64,000 bases of DNA from Winogradskya consettensis (GTDB lineage: Bacteria; Actinomycetota; Actinomycetes; Mycobacteriales; Micromonosporaceae), in contig NZ_BOQP01000052.1 in the NCBI RefSeq assembly GCF_018332715.1, positions 62,001 through 126,000 of the forward strand, written 5' to 3'. Both the position numbers and the translations under genes were made by a program. This document shows, piece by piece, positions 18,035-26,025 of this stretch (position 1 is the first letter of the stretch; each line of letters begins with the position of its first letter). The notes under the pieces are model-generated. The model saw nothing but the letters and a program-made list of their open reading frames with translations, was not told where the DNA came from and did not search any database.

Positions 18035-19137
18035 TGTACCCGGTCACCAGCATCTTCGGCCCGGCCCTGCGTGCCTCGCACACCGTCGTGGTCCGCGTCG
18101 ACGCCTACTACGCCGGCACCCTGCTCCTCCAGGACCTGCCGATCACCGGCGGCACGGTGACCGTCAACAGCGGCACCGGCGTACGCAGAACGCTCGACGT
18201 GACCATCGCCGACGAGTCGCTCTGGCCGCAGCTCGACGTCATCGGCATCGAGCTACGGCCCTACCGCGGTGTGCGGTACCCCTCCGGCGCGGCCGAGCTG
18301 GTGCCGCTCGGCGTGTTCTGCGTCGACTCGACCAGCATGCGGGTCCGGCCCGGATCGGGAATCCAGGTCCGGGCGGCCCCGGACCGCTGGGCCCGAGTCC
18401 AGCGCGCCCAGTTCGAGACCCCGCAGGCCAGCGTGCGCGGAAACATGATCCGGCAGGAGATCATCCGGCTGGTCACCGCCGCGGTGCCCGGCATAACGGT
18501 GACCGACACGACGACCGCGACGACGCTGGTAACGCCCCTGGTCTGGGACCGCGACCGGGCCGGCACCGCCGCAGACCTGGCCACCGCGATCGCCGCCGAG
18601 GTGTACTTCGACGTCGACGGCGGCCTGGTCCTCGAGCCCGCGCCGCTGCTCTCGCAGGTCCCGGTGTGGACCGTCGACGCGTCTGCCAACGGGATCCTGC
18701 TGGACGGCGACATCGCCCGCGACCGCAGCCGCACCTACAACGTCGTCGTGGCGAGCATGGGCGCCGTCGACGGGCGCACACCATTCGCCCCGCAGATCGC
18801 CGCTGACACTGACCCCACCTCGAGGACGTGGGTCGACGGGCCGTTCGGCCGGGTGCCCTACTACTACTCCAGCCCGAACCTGCACACCACCGCCCAGGCC
18901 CTGGCCGCGGCGAAGGCCCTGCTCGCCAAGGTCAAGGCCATCAACGCGCAGCTGTCCGTGGAGTCGGTGGTGCACCCGGGCCTGGACCGCGGCGACGTGA
19001 TGACCGTGCTCACCCCGGCCGGGATCCTCGAGCGGCACCTCATCGACTCGCTCACCGTCCCGCTCGAGGTCGGCGGCGTGCAGCGCATCACCGCCCGCTC
19101 GTCACGGCCCGACGGCGACATCCCGGAAGGCGAGTGA
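18034..19137 (+). CDS. DUF5047-like tail hub protein
   Basis: 367 residues. The pattern (FGPALRASHTVVVRVDAY, LPITGGTVTVNSGTGVRRTLDVTIAD, then VWTVDASANGILLDGDIARDRS and YNVVVASM) is that of DUF5047 proteins, which lie after the Dit gene in many actinophages and resemble the Tal/gp27 hub fold. It would form the tail-tip hub below Dit. Confidence 0.7.
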   Translation: MYPVTSIFGPALRASHTVVVRVDAYYAGTLLLQDLPITGGTVTVNSGTGVRRTLDVTIADESLWPQLDVIGIELRPYRGVRYPSGAAELVPLGVFCVDSTSMRVRPGSGIQVRAAPDRWARVQRAQFETPQASVRGNMIRQEIIRLVTAAVPGITVTDTTTATTLVTPLVWDRDRAGTAADLATAIAAEVYFDVDGGLVLEPAPLLSQVPVWTVDASANGILLDGDIARDRSRTYNVVVASMGAVDGRTPFAPQIAADTDPTSRTWVDGPFGRVPYYYSSPNLHTTAQALAAAKALLAKVKAINAQLSVESVVHPGLDRGDVMTVLTPAGILERHLIDSLTVPLEVGGVQRITARSSRPDGDIPEGE

Positions 19138-19139
19138 CC

Positions 19140-19418
19140 ATGCTGACCGAAGGAGCTCGCCGGCTGGCGGCCGAGCAGCAGCGCGCAGGCCGGCCGCAGG
19201 GACAACCCCACGTCGTGATGCGCCCCGGCAAGGTGACCGCGGTAGCCGCCGGCGCCGCATCGGATGGAGCCGCGCTGCTCACCGTCACCTACGACGGCGC
19301 CAGCCAGGAGGTCGCCTACCTGGCCTCATACACCCCGACCATGGGCCACAACGTGGTCCTGCTGGTCAGCTCCGACGGGGCGCTGCTGTGCCTCGGCCGG
19401 GCTGTCGGAACCCCTTAG
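19140..19418 (+). CDS. Small tail-tip protein
   Basis: 92 residues starting just after the hub gene stop. An N-terminal helix is followed by a compact beta domain (GKVTAVAA...ALLTVTYDGASQEVAYLASYTP...VVLLVSSDGALLCLG) that reads like an OB fold. Such small OB proteins often plug or cap the hub. No catalytic motif is visible. Confidence 0.6.
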   Translation: MLTEGARRLAAEQQRAGRPQGQPHVVMRPGKVTAVAAGAASDGAALLTVTYDGASQEVAYLASYTPTMGHNVVLLVSSDGALLCLGRAVGTP

Positions 19419-19428
19419 GAGAACGCCC

Positions 19429-19959
19429 GTGGCGACCACTGATCTCGGCCTCCCGTACCCGGCAATCACCGACGCTCCCAACGGCCCGGTGCAGATCGGC
19501 GACCTCGCCAAAGCGGTGGACGCGAGGCTGAAGCCGCTGACCGAGCAGACCTGGACCGGCTACACCCCGCTGTGGACTGCGTCCGGCGTCAACCCGGTCA
19601 TCAACTCCCTCGGGAAGATCTCCGGCCGCTACCAGCAGACCGGCAAGCGCGTGCACTGCGTCGGCCGGATCTCCATGGGCACGAACACCAGCTGGGGCAC
19701 CGGCCTCTGGTACGTCACCCTCCCCGTGCAGGCGCGCTGGGACAGCGACGTGCAATTCCAGATGCTGAGTCCCGGAGCTGCGTACTGCTTCGACAACTCG
19801 GACACCGGTAACCGCTTCGGCGCGATCGCCCTGATCGCTGACCCCAACAAGTTGATGTTCGTGACCAGCAACGGCGCCGGCAACGTGAGCCAAAACATCC
19901 CGTTCATCTGGGCCACGTCCGACCACCTGGACTGGTCCATCACCTACGAGGCGGCCTGA
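19429..19959 (+). CDS. Minor tail protein
   Basis: 176 residues from GTG with TTAGGAGAA upstream. The N-terminal segment (LGLPYPAITDAPNGPVQIGD) is common in actinophage minor tail proteins. The rest is a beta-sandwich with aromatic residues, plausibly a receptor-binding head. The stop overlaps the endolysin ATG by one base. Confidence 0.6.
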   Translation: MATTDLGLPYPAITDAPNGPVQIGDLAKAVDARLKPLTEQTWTGYTPLWTASGVNPVINSLGKISGRYQQTGKRVHCVGRISMGTNTSWGTGLWYVTLPVQARWDSDVQFQMLSPGAAYCFDNSDTGNRFGAIALIADPNKLMFVTSNGAGNVSQNIPFIWATSDHLDWSITYEAA

Positions 19960-20711
19960 TGAAGATGATCTCCCGCGCCGGGTGGAACGCCCGCGCGCCG
20001 AAGAAGACACCCGAGCACGTCGCGCCGAGCCATCGTGAGTACTTCGTCGTGCACCACTCCGGAGCCACGGCCACCCAGTCGGTCCGTGCCATCCAGGACT
20101 GGTGCATGGATGGTCGCGGCTTCGCTGACGTGGACTACAACTTCCTGGTCGACCAGGAGGGCAAGGTCTACGAGGGCCGCGGCTGGGACGTGGTCGGCGC
20201 GCACTGCACCGACTTCAACACCAACGGCATCGGCGTCTGCGTCATCGGCAACGACGACCTCTCCGACGCGGTCAAGGCCTCCCTGGCCGAGCTGTACCGG
20301 CTCGCGAATGCCCGCTGCGGCAAGACCCTCAAGCTGCGCGGCCACCGCCAGCTGGCGACCACTGGCACCACCTGCCCCGGCTCTCGCATCTACGCCTGGG
20401 TGCAGGCCGGCATGCCCCTACCCGCTAAACCCGCCCCTGTGGAGGACCCCATGGCACGACTCGACCCCGCAGACGTCGAGGCGATCGCCCAGCGCCTCGC
20501 CGAGCTCAACGCCGACGACAAGCTGGTCACCCTGACCAAGGCCACCGCCGAGCGCCTTGGCCGCGGCGAGAACGAGAAAATCCGCGGCGACCTCCTCGAC
20601 CAGCGTGCGGTGATCGACGGCGTCGACAACCGCCGCGACATCAAGCAGATCCTCGCGATCCTGCAGGGGACCGCCCAGTCGGCGCCGAGCACCGCCGCCG
20701 ACGGCCAGTAA
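19959..20711 (+). CDS. N-acetylmuramoyl-L-alanine amidase endolysin
   Basis: A 250-residue protein. Residues 1-150 are an Amidase_2/PGRP domain: VVHHSG (H32/H33), RGHRQL (H129) and TTCPGS (C139) supply the zinc ligands, as in T7 lysozyme. It cleaves the amide between MurNAc and L-Ala in peptidoglycan. Residues ~155-250 are charged and helical and may bind the wall. No signal peptide is present, so it needs the holin. It starts the lysis cassette. Confidence 0.85.
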   Translation: MKMISRAGWNARAPKKTPEHVAPSHREYFVVHHSGATATQSVRAIQDWCMDGRGFADVDYNFLVDQEGKVYEGRGWDVVGAHCTDFNTNGIGVCVIGNDDLSDAVKASLAELYRLANARCGKTLKLRGHRQLATTGTTCPGSRIYAWVQAGMPLPAKPAPVEDPMARLDPADVEAIAQRLAELNADDKLVTLTKATAERLGRGENEKIRGDLLDQRAVIDGVDNRRDIKQILAILQGTAQSAPSTAADGQ

Positions 20712-20752
20712 CCCCGGGAGGCCACTCCCAGAACCCCGTTTCGGAGGTCCAC

Positions 20753-20962
20753 ATGAAGATCCGAGACGTGCTTCTCAGCGTCTACGGCGCCGGGTGGGCA
20801 GCCGCTGTCGGCGTCGCTCTCTGGCGCACCGGCGAGGTGTCGCCCGTGCTGTGGGCCGCGCTGGCCGGCGGCGTGGGCGCCATCCTCGGGGCGTTCCGCG
20901 TCGAGGGCACCCCACCCCCGCCGGCCGCCCCGGCCGAAACCACGGAGGACGCACACCCATGA
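20753..20962 (+). CDS. Holin-like two-segment membrane protein
   Basis: 69 residues with CGGAGG upstream of the ATG. Two membrane segments (VLLSVYGAGWAAAVGVALW and VLWAALAGGVGAILGAF) are separated by a short turn and followed by a Pro-rich, acidic tail. Size, topology and position after the amidase fit a class II holin. Its stop overlaps the next ATG (ATGA). Confidence 0.65.
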   Translation: MKIRDVLLSVYGAGWAAAVGVALWRTGEVSPVLWAALAGGVGAILGAFRVEGTPPPPAAPAETTEDAHP

Positions 20963-21075
20963 ACTACATCGTCGAGAGCGTCGGCTCCTCGCTGATCGCG
21001 CTCACCATCGGCCTGGCCGTCGCACGGGCCGCCCGCGCCGCCTGGCGCACCGACCAGCAAGGGAGAAAGCGGTGA
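20959..21075 (+). CDS. 38-residue membrane peptide in lysis cassette
   Basis: A single membrane segment (VGSSLIALTIGLAVARAA) is followed by a basic tail. Both ends overlap neighbouring genes by four bases (ATGA and GTGA), a strong sign that it is translated. It could be a second holin or an antiholin. Confidence 0.55.
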   Translation: MNYIVESVGSSLIALTIGLAVARAARAAWRTDQQGRKR

Positions 21076-21434
21076 AGCTCAACTCGCGTGTCCTGGCCGG
21101 CGTGCTCGTAGGGGCATCGCTGGTCGGGATCGGCATGTCCGTGTGGACGCAGGTCGACCAGCACGACTCCGACGTACGCCGGGCCAAGACGGAGGCCTGC
21201 TACGACGAGGTCTTCAACCAGCTGGTCGAGGTCCTGCAGGACACCCGCGACGTCGCGGCGACCGAGCGCGAGACCCAGCGCAAGCTCTACCAGGAGATCC
21301 GGGACGACCCGGCCGGCTTCCGGCTGCGGCTCGACGACTACCTCACCCAGCTCAGCAGCGCCGAGGCCGAGCGATCGGCGCGCCCACTCCCGCTGCCACC
21401 GAAGGTCACCTGCGGCCATGACCGGGAAGAATGA
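21072..21434 (+). CDS. Membrane-anchored coiled-coil protein in lysis cassette
   Basis: 120 residues with an N-terminal membrane anchor (VLAGVLVGASLVGIGMSVW), then a charged helix (~28-100) and a Pro-rich end with a late Cys. The topology resembles an inner-membrane spanin, though hosts of this kind lack a classical outer membrane. A regulator of holin timing is an alternative. It overlaps the previous gene by four bases. Confidence 0.55.
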   Translation: MKLNSRVLAGVLVGASLVGIGMSVWTQVDQHDSDVRRAKTEACYDEVFNQLVEVLQDTRDVAATERETQRKLYQEIRDDPAGFRLRLDDYLTQLSSAEAERSARPLPLPPKVTCGHDREE

Positions 21435-21438
21435 GGCC

Positions 21439-21681
21439 ATGAGCGCAGAGATCACCTTCGCCCAGGTCGCCGCGGTGCTCGACGAGCCGGGCGAGATCAT
21501 GACGACCGCGCAGATCGCCGCCGAGCTCGGCGCCGACGTGGAATCGGTGCACGCGGTCTGCGAGCAGGCCTACCAGGGCTGGCGCACGACGAAGAACGGC
21601 ACCCGGGACGGAAGCATCGCGGGTGTCCGGTGGAGTCTGCGTAACCCCCCTGAGCAGCAGGGCATGGATACCACCACGTAA
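21439..21681 (+). CDS. Small winged-helix-like phage protein
   Basis: 80 residues from the ATG at 21439, chosen over the ATG at 21418 because it has an AAGAATGAGG leader. The sequence EIMTTAQIAAELGADVESVHAVCEQAYQGWR reads as a helix-turn-helix in a short wHTH fold. It could bind DNA; no target is evident. Confidence 0.5.
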   Translation: MSAEITFAQVAAVLDEPGEIMTTAQIAAELGADVESVHAVCEQAYQGWRTTKNGTRDGSIAGVRWSLRNPPEQQGMDTTT

Positions 21682-21701
21682 CTCTGATCGAGAGGATCAC
21701 C

Positions 21702-21974
21702 ATGGACTTCGGCCAAGCGCTCGACGCGCTGAAGAACGGCAGCAAGGTCGCCCGCGAGGGCTGGAACGGCAAGGACATGTTCGTCGTGCACCAGAAGGGC
21801 TACCCGGACGGCATCGGCGCCAACGCGAACACCGCCGAGGCGCTCGGGGTCGAAGAGGGCACCCAGCTGGTCTTCCGGCCGTACCTCACGATGCGGACCG
21901 TCGACGGCGACTTCGTGCCGTGGGTGGCCTCGCAGACGGACCTGCTCGCCGAAGACTGGGTCACGGCTCGATGA
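21702..21974 (+). CDS. DUF2829 (Tad2-like) protein
   Basis: 90 residues with GAGAGG upstream. The whole protein follows the DUF2829 pattern: MDFGQALDALKNGSKVAREGWNGK-MF at the start, PYL-MRTVDG in the middle and VPWVASQTDLLAEDW at the end. The phage SPO1 member, Tad2, binds the signalling nucleotide of Thoeris immunity and blocks it. Here the binding activity is inferred from family only. It sits with small accessory genes after the lysis cassette. Confidence 0.8.
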   Translation: MDFGQALDALKNGSKVAREGWNGKDMFVVHQKGYPDGIGANANTAEALGVEEGTQLVFRPYLTMRTVDGDFVPWVASQTDLLAEDWVTAR

Positions 21975-22180
21975 CCACCGGCCTAACCGACCATGCCCGC
22001 CGTGAGCTCGCCGCGCTGGCTCAGGTCCGCGGGCCACGGCGGGCCGAAGCACTGCTCATCGCTCACCAGCGCCGTGACGTCCAGGGCTGCCTCTGCGGAT
22101 GGGCGGAGCTGGGCAAGTCGCACGCCGGGCACCAAGTCGGGGTGCTCCGCGAGGCTGGGTTGCTCGTTCAGGACACGTAG
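21971..22180 (+). CDS. Small Cys/His-containing phage protein
   Basis: 69 residues overlapping the DUF2829 gene by four bases. A helical N-terminus precedes GCLCGWAELGKSHAGHQ, a C-x-C...H-x-x-H cluster that could hold zinc. Proteins of this type are frequent in actinophage accessory regions, with no known role. It is the last + strand gene before the strand switch. Confidence 0.6.
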   Translation: MTTGLTDHARRELAALAQVRGPRRAEALLIAHQRRDVQGCLCGWAELGKSHAGHQVGVLREAGLLVQDT

Positions 22181-22181
22181 T

Positions 22182-22502
22182 TCAGGTCGGGCGGTGAACC
22201 TTCACGCCGTCGTAGTCCTCGTCGTCGTCGACGACTAGCACGACGTCCTCGGGGTGCCTCCACCCGAACGACGGCAACGCCTCGACAAGGTCCTCGTAGG
22301 GGAAGAAGTTGCCGGTCATGGCCCACACCTGCCTGGCGCTGAATTTCGTGCCGCCGGCTAGATCCGTGTCCAACTCGACGAACTGCTGACGGCGCGACTG
22401 GTCGTTCTTGGCGCACCAGGCGTTTAGTCTGCCGATCGCCTCGTCCTCGAGGTCGCTTCCGACGTAAAGCACCATGTCAGTGATTCGACTCATGTCGGAC
22501 AT
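22182..22502 (-). CDS. Hypothetical acidic phage protein
   Basis: 106 residues, convergent with the gene at 21971 and separated from it by one base. It is acidic (VVDDDEDYDG near the end) and soluble. A second in-frame ATG lies three codons downstream. I do not recognise the family. Confidence 0.5.
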   Translation of the reverse strand: MSDMSRITDMVLYVGSDLEDEAIGRLNAWCAKNDQSRRQQFVELDTDLAGGTKFSARQVWAMTGNFFPYEDLVEALPSFGWRHPEDVVLVVDDDEDYDGVKVHRPT

Positions 22503-22646
22503 GGTCGCACCCGCGATGCCAGTGATACGACACCGTAGCCGTCAGAAGTGGCCTACCCCGGTCACCCACCCTGTTTCGGCTCGCGGCCGTCGATACTGCG
22601 GCGCCGCGCCAGCAGGGACCGGGGCAGATTGCCCAGGATAGTCCTG

Positions 22647-22793
22647 CTAGCTCAGCCGCTCGAGCAAGGCGCGGAGCCGCTGGAGCCGGGCCGGGTCTGA
22701 GTCGGAGGCGCTCAACTTCCGGATCGCCGGCATCAGGAGCAACACGAGCTCGTGCGCTTCGGTGTCGGTGAGGTTCACGCGGCGGCCAGGCAT
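22647..22793 (-). CDS. 48-residue hypothetical protein
   Basis: A short open frame: MPGRRVNLTDTEAHELVLLL, then a helical, Leu/Arg-rich tail ending RALLERLS. It fits two amphipathic helices, as in small phage regulators. The ribosome site is weak. It is supported by helical periodicity and by the lack of any better frame here. Confidence 0.4.
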   Translation of the reverse strand: MPGRRVNLTDTEAHELVLLLMPAIRKLSASDSDPARLQRLRALLERLS

Positions 22794-22930
22794 GATCTGC
22801 ACTCTGCCAGCGCTTGCTGAAATCGTCCATTTGCACGTGCGCTGACCTGCGGTGGAGGGATTCGAGACAGTATCCCTCGACTTACATTTGTCGGGTTGAA
22901 ATGCAAGTCGATCCTGGTTCTCCTACTTTG

Positions 22931-22990
22931 CTCCCAGGTTCTCCCAAACCTGGGAGAAAGCGCCCTCACCCCAGGCGGGGTGAGGGCGCT
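22931..22990. terminator. Double stem-loop terminator
   Basis: Two adjacent inverted repeats: a 10-bp stem with a 6-base loop (22931-22956), then a perfect 14-bp stem, AGCGCCCTCACCCC / GGGGTGAGGGCGCT, with a 4-base loop (22959-22990). They lie just beyond the end of the leftward operon and probably stop it. Confidence 0.7.
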
Positions 22991-23004
22991 TCTGCGTGCC
23001 CGGC

Positions 23005-23187
23005 TCAAGTGGCGGCAGCTGGCTTGTGGTTGGGGCAGGCGCAGGCGATGCCGGAGACTTGCCCCTTCGGGCACTGCGCATGGTGGGCCGCTTTACGCTC
23101 CGCGGTGCGGACTGCGTAACCGTGGTGCTCCATCCAGCAGGCCATGCTCAGTGTCCGGGAGGCTGGATTATCGGTCGACCTGCTCAT
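23005..23187 (-). CDS. Small Cys/His-rich protein
   Basis: 60 residues with four Cys and five His (CWMEHHGY, AHHAQCPKG, ACACPNHK). The C-terminal pattern could bind zinc. Its start overlaps the stop of the 36-residue gene upstream, so it is the last gene of a tightly packed leftward operon. Function unknown. Confidence 0.5.
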   Translation of the reverse strand: MSRSTDNPASRTLSMACWMEHHGYAVRTAERKAAHHAQCPKGQVSGIACACPNHKPAAAT

Positions 23188-23294
23188 GCTCGCCTCCTCG
23201 CGATGATCTGACGCAGCCGGGCCGCGAGCACCTGCTTGCGCTTCAGCAGGATCAGCAAGGCCGCACGGCGAGCCGCTCTACCGCGGTCGCTCAC
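23184..23294 (-). CDS. 36-residue basic peptide
   Basis: A GTG start overlaps the upstream gene by four bases and the stop overlaps the next ATG, so both junctions are coupled. The peptide (MSDRGRAARRAALLILLKRK...) is one basic amphipathic helix. It is too short for family assignment. Overlap geometry is the main support. Confidence 0.45.
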   Translation of the reverse strand: MSDRGRAARRAALLILLKRKQVLAARLRQIIARRRA

Positions 23295-23506
23295 CGCCCT
23301 GACCAGACGACCAGGGCGCCGGCCAGGACGACTACCGCGAACAGCACTACTCCGCCGGCCGCCTTCCCCGCGAGCTCGCGGGCCGCCCCCACGTAGCCGG
23401 CGGCGAGCACGCTGGCCTGGTGCGCCCGCTCGTACTTCCTACCGGAGCCGAACGCGGCCAGCGCTCCGACGAGCACTCCCAGACCGAACCCCACCATGAC
23501 CTGCAT
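23291..23506 (-). CDS. Small two-segment membrane protein next to the translocase
   Basis: 71 residues with a strong GGAGGGTG site before the ATG. Two membrane segments (VGFGLGVLVGALAAFG and GGVVLFAVVVLAGALVVW) flank a basic helix. Small membrane proteins of this sort (Spd proteins) accompany TraB-type translocases in Streptomyces plasmids. That link is contextual. Confidence 0.55.
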   Translation of the reverse strand: MQVMVGFGLGVLVGALAAFGSGRKYERAHQASVLAAGYVGAARELAGKAAGGVVLFAVVVLAGALVVWSGR

Positions 23507-23528
23507 GATCACCCTCCGTTGACCTTGA

Positions 23529-23642
23529 CCGTGCACACGAGCGTGTGCACGGCACCCCCATAACCGTGTGCACGGCCCGTGCACACGGGTCTTACCAGGA
23601 CAAACGCGTTCCCGTACGGGGCCGTGTGCACGGCCCCGTACG
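23529..23642. repeat. Cluster of GTGTGCAC/GTGCACAC palindromic repeats
   Basis: Five copies of the 8-mer GTGTGCAC or its reverse complement occur in 114 bp: 23529-23538, 23543-23552, 23564-23575, 23577-23588 and 23622-23633. Most sit inside CCGTGTGCACGG. The last is centred in a perfect 14-bp inverted repeat with a 2-base gap (23613-23642). The cluster lies in the gap just after the translocase gene. It could be a transfer origin (clt), a replication iteron set or an operator. Confidence 0.75.
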
Positions 23643-23666
23643 AACGCACTCGTCATGCACACTGCG

Positions 23667-25556
23667 TCACGCTGGCTGCCGGACGAGGATCCGGTACGTG
23701 CCCCGGCTGGACTTGCGCAGCCGCGGCTCGTCGCCCCTGCAGAGCAGCCCCAGCTGCTTGTGAACCCAGGACGCGGACATGCCGGTCTGCGCGATGACGC
23801 CACCCATCTGCTGCGGCTTGAAGTCCTCCTGGCCGGCCTCGGCCATCGCGTCGATCCGCTCCAGGAGCACCGCCCGGGCCTGTTCCGGGGACATGGCGGG
23901 CTCGTCGCTGCCGATCGGGATCCGCGGCATGCCGTCCGGGACGGTGATCGGCTGCGACGGGTCGACGTCGTCCGGCGGGTCGTCCGGGTCGACCGCGTCG
24001 TTGACCGCTTCCCTGGTCGGGGCCGGGTCGTCGGCGGGCACGACCACCGGCAGCGGCGCGGGCCCGGACCAGCCGCAGGCGTCGGCGACCATCTGCTCCC
24101 GGTCGAGGTCGGTGCAGATGTACGAGCGGTTCGGCGAGGCCCACATCGCCTGGTCCCGACCCATCCACTCGAGGTAGAAGTAGCCGGGCTTGGCGGACTT
24201 CCACGCCCACGGCCGGGCACCGGCGGCGATCGTGTCCTCGGACAGCGCCGCTTCCGCGTCGTCCTCGCCCTGGACACCGAGGACGACCCAGGTGGTGATG
24301 TTCGACCGGGCCGAGGTGGGGAGCCGGTCGTAGGTGGCGCGCTGCAGCTCGAGGATCAGGCAGATGCCGACCGACCGGACGCTCTCGGCCAGGTCGACCA
24401 CGGTGGACGAGCGGGCGACGATCGCGGAGGCCTCGAACACCACGACCACCTCGAGCGGGATGCCGCACCCCTCCTCCCACTGCTTGTAGCCCGCCTCGCC
24501 GAGCTTCTTCGACCGCGCGCTGACCCGGGCGGGGAGGTCCTCGAGGAAGTCCTCGGCCGCTTCCAGCCCGAGCGCGGACTTCTTCGCGGCCTTGCTCACC
24601 CAGGCGGGCAGCTGCCCGCCCTTGCGGGCGTCGGCGATGTACAGGTCCGCGTCGTGGCGTGAGGCGACCTCGGCCAGCAGCCGCAGCAGCAGCTCGGTCT
24701 TGCCGGAGCCGGACATGCCAACCACACCCATGACGCCGACGGCGTTGCGGTGCACCTCCGGGTCACCGGACAGGATGATCTCGGCGGGGTCGCCGTTCTC
24801 GTCGCGGCCGAGCACCACAGGCAGGGCGATGCTGCCCCCCGGCGCGGACAGCCCGGGGTCGGGCAGAGCGTGCTTGAGCTGGTCGACGGGCACCACGGAC
24901 ATCGTGCCGCGGCGCTCGGAGTCCGGGTCCCGCTCGGTCCGGATCGCCGAGGCGGACACGTCGAGGTAGGACGCGGTCTGCGCGCGGGCGGCCTCCACCT
25001 CGGCGAACGTGCGCCCGGGTGGCATCTCGATCTCCACGGTCGCCTTCGCTCCGGTGACCTTCGGGCGGCTGATCGTGACGTCCTTCAGCTGCTTCACCGC
25101 GGCGCCCAGCTCGGAGAACTCGCCCTGCAGTACGCCGGGCTGCTCCGTGCCGCGGCCCTGCCGCATGACCCGGTACACCGCCACGGCGAGCGACATCAGC
25201 ACGGTGCCGACCAGCCAGGCCGCCATGCTGAACACGTTGAACGGCCCGACAAGCACGGCGGGCACGGTCCAGAAGCAGCCCGCGACGACGTTGCCCACGG
25301 CCATGCCGCGCATCACGGCCCCCCGCGGCCGTGACGCCCAGGCGGTGAACGTCACGATGGCGACGCAGGCCAGCGCGAGCAGGAACCCGGTCCAGCCGGC
25401 CACCGGACCGGTGCCGAAGAACCGGTGCGCCACCCACGTGCCGGGCAGCGCCAGAAGGCAGGCGATCGGGGTGATCAGGTACGGCCAGAGCGGGACGCGG
25501 ACGGTCCACGCGGTGTCGTAGCCATCATTGCTGGGGGTCATCTTCGGCGTCTTCAC
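23667..25556 (-). CDS. FtsK/TraB-like DNA translocase
   Basis: 629 residues. Four membrane segments lie between about 25 and 130. Walker A is GMSGSGKT (280-287). The Walker B region reads VVVVFEAS, with the usual Asp replaced by Phe. A LELQRAT motif matches the FtsK ATQRP region. A C-terminal winged helix (~560-629) resembles the DNA-reading gamma domain. Membrane anchor plus motor plus wHTH is the plan of Streptomyces TraB/TraSA, which moves double-stranded DNA between hyphae. It overlaps the upstream gene by four bases and sits beside SpdB-like genes and repeats. Confidence 0.85.
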   Translation of the reverse strand: MKTPKMTPSNDGYDTAWTVRVPLWPYLITPIACLLALPGTWVAHRFFGTGPVAGWTGFLLALACVAIVTFTAWASRPRGAVMRGMAVGNVVAGCFWTVPAVLVGPFNVFSMAAWLVGTVLMSLAVAVYRVMRQGRGTEQPGVLQGEFSELGAAVKQLKDVTISRPKVTGAKATVEIEMPPGRTFAEVEAARAQTASYLDVSASAIRTERDPDSERRGTMSVVPVDQLKHALPDPGLSAPGGSIALPVVLGRDENGDPAEIILSGDPEVHRNAVGVMGVVGMSGSGKTELLLRLLAEVASRHDADLYIADARKGGQLPAWVSKAAKKSALGLEAAEDFLEDLPARVSARSKKLGEAGYKQWEEGCGIPLEVVVVFEASAIVARSSTVVDLAESVRSVGICLILELQRATYDRLPTSARSNITTWVVLGVQGEDDAEAALSEDTIAAGARPWAWKSAKPGYFYLEWMGRDQAMWASPNRSYICTDLDREQMVADACGWSGPAPLPVVVPADDPAPTREAVNDAVDPDDPPDDVDPSQPITVPDGMPRIPIGSDEPAMSPEQARAVLLERIDAMAEAGQEDFKPQQMGGVIAQTGMSASWVHKQLGLLCRGDEPRLRKSSRGTYRILVRQPA

Positions 25557-25936
25557 GGGCGAGCCTTGAAGGCGAATCCGGGGGTGCCCGCGGCCTGGTA
25601 GCCGGCGGCCTGGAGCTCCGGCATGTAGACGGCCTCGAACCGGTTCGACGCGGTGATGATGTACCGCGACGCCACGACCAGCGCCTCGGCGGCCTGCCCG
25701 ATCGGCTTGGCGACGCGCCCGGCCCGGTAGCCGGAGGTGAGCCCGCCGACGACCAGGCCGCGGGAGACCTTGCGCAGCCGGGCGTCGACCTCGGCGGCGC
25801 AGATGCCCAGCTCGAGCGCGCCGGTGTGCAGCACGCGGCGGGACTGCTCACACCAGTCGATGAAGGCGATGTTGTCGGTCATCGGCCCACCGGGAGTCAG
25901 GAATCCGCGGGCCGAACTGCTTGTGGGCTGTGTCAT
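25553..25936 (-). CDS. Hypothetical protein coupled to the translocase gene
   Basis: 127 residues, or 109 from the internal ATG at 25882, which gives a cleaner N-terminus (MTDNIAFIDWCEQSRR). Mostly helical, with no membrane segment. The stop overlaps the translocase ATG. Position suggests a transfer accessory protein. Family not recognised. Confidence 0.55.
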   Translation of the reverse strand: MTQPTSSSARGFLTPGGPMTDNIAFIDWCEQSRRVLHTGALELGICAAEVDARLRKVSRGLVVGGLTSGYRAGRVAKPIGQAAEALVVASRYIITASNRFEAVYMPELQAAGYQAAGTPGFAFKARP

Positions 25937-26025
25937 TGTGTGGGTGCTCTCTGCGCGAAGTTGTGCGGTGGAGGGTGGCGCCGCCCGCCCGGGCTCTGGA
26001 ATGCGTGGGGCGGGCGGCGCGCTGG

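Noticed and set aside
23507..23660. A coding region through the GTGTGCAC repeats (part of a long - strand frame)
   Set aside because: The translation is repetitive and the only good ribosome site belongs to the small membrane protein starting at 23506.
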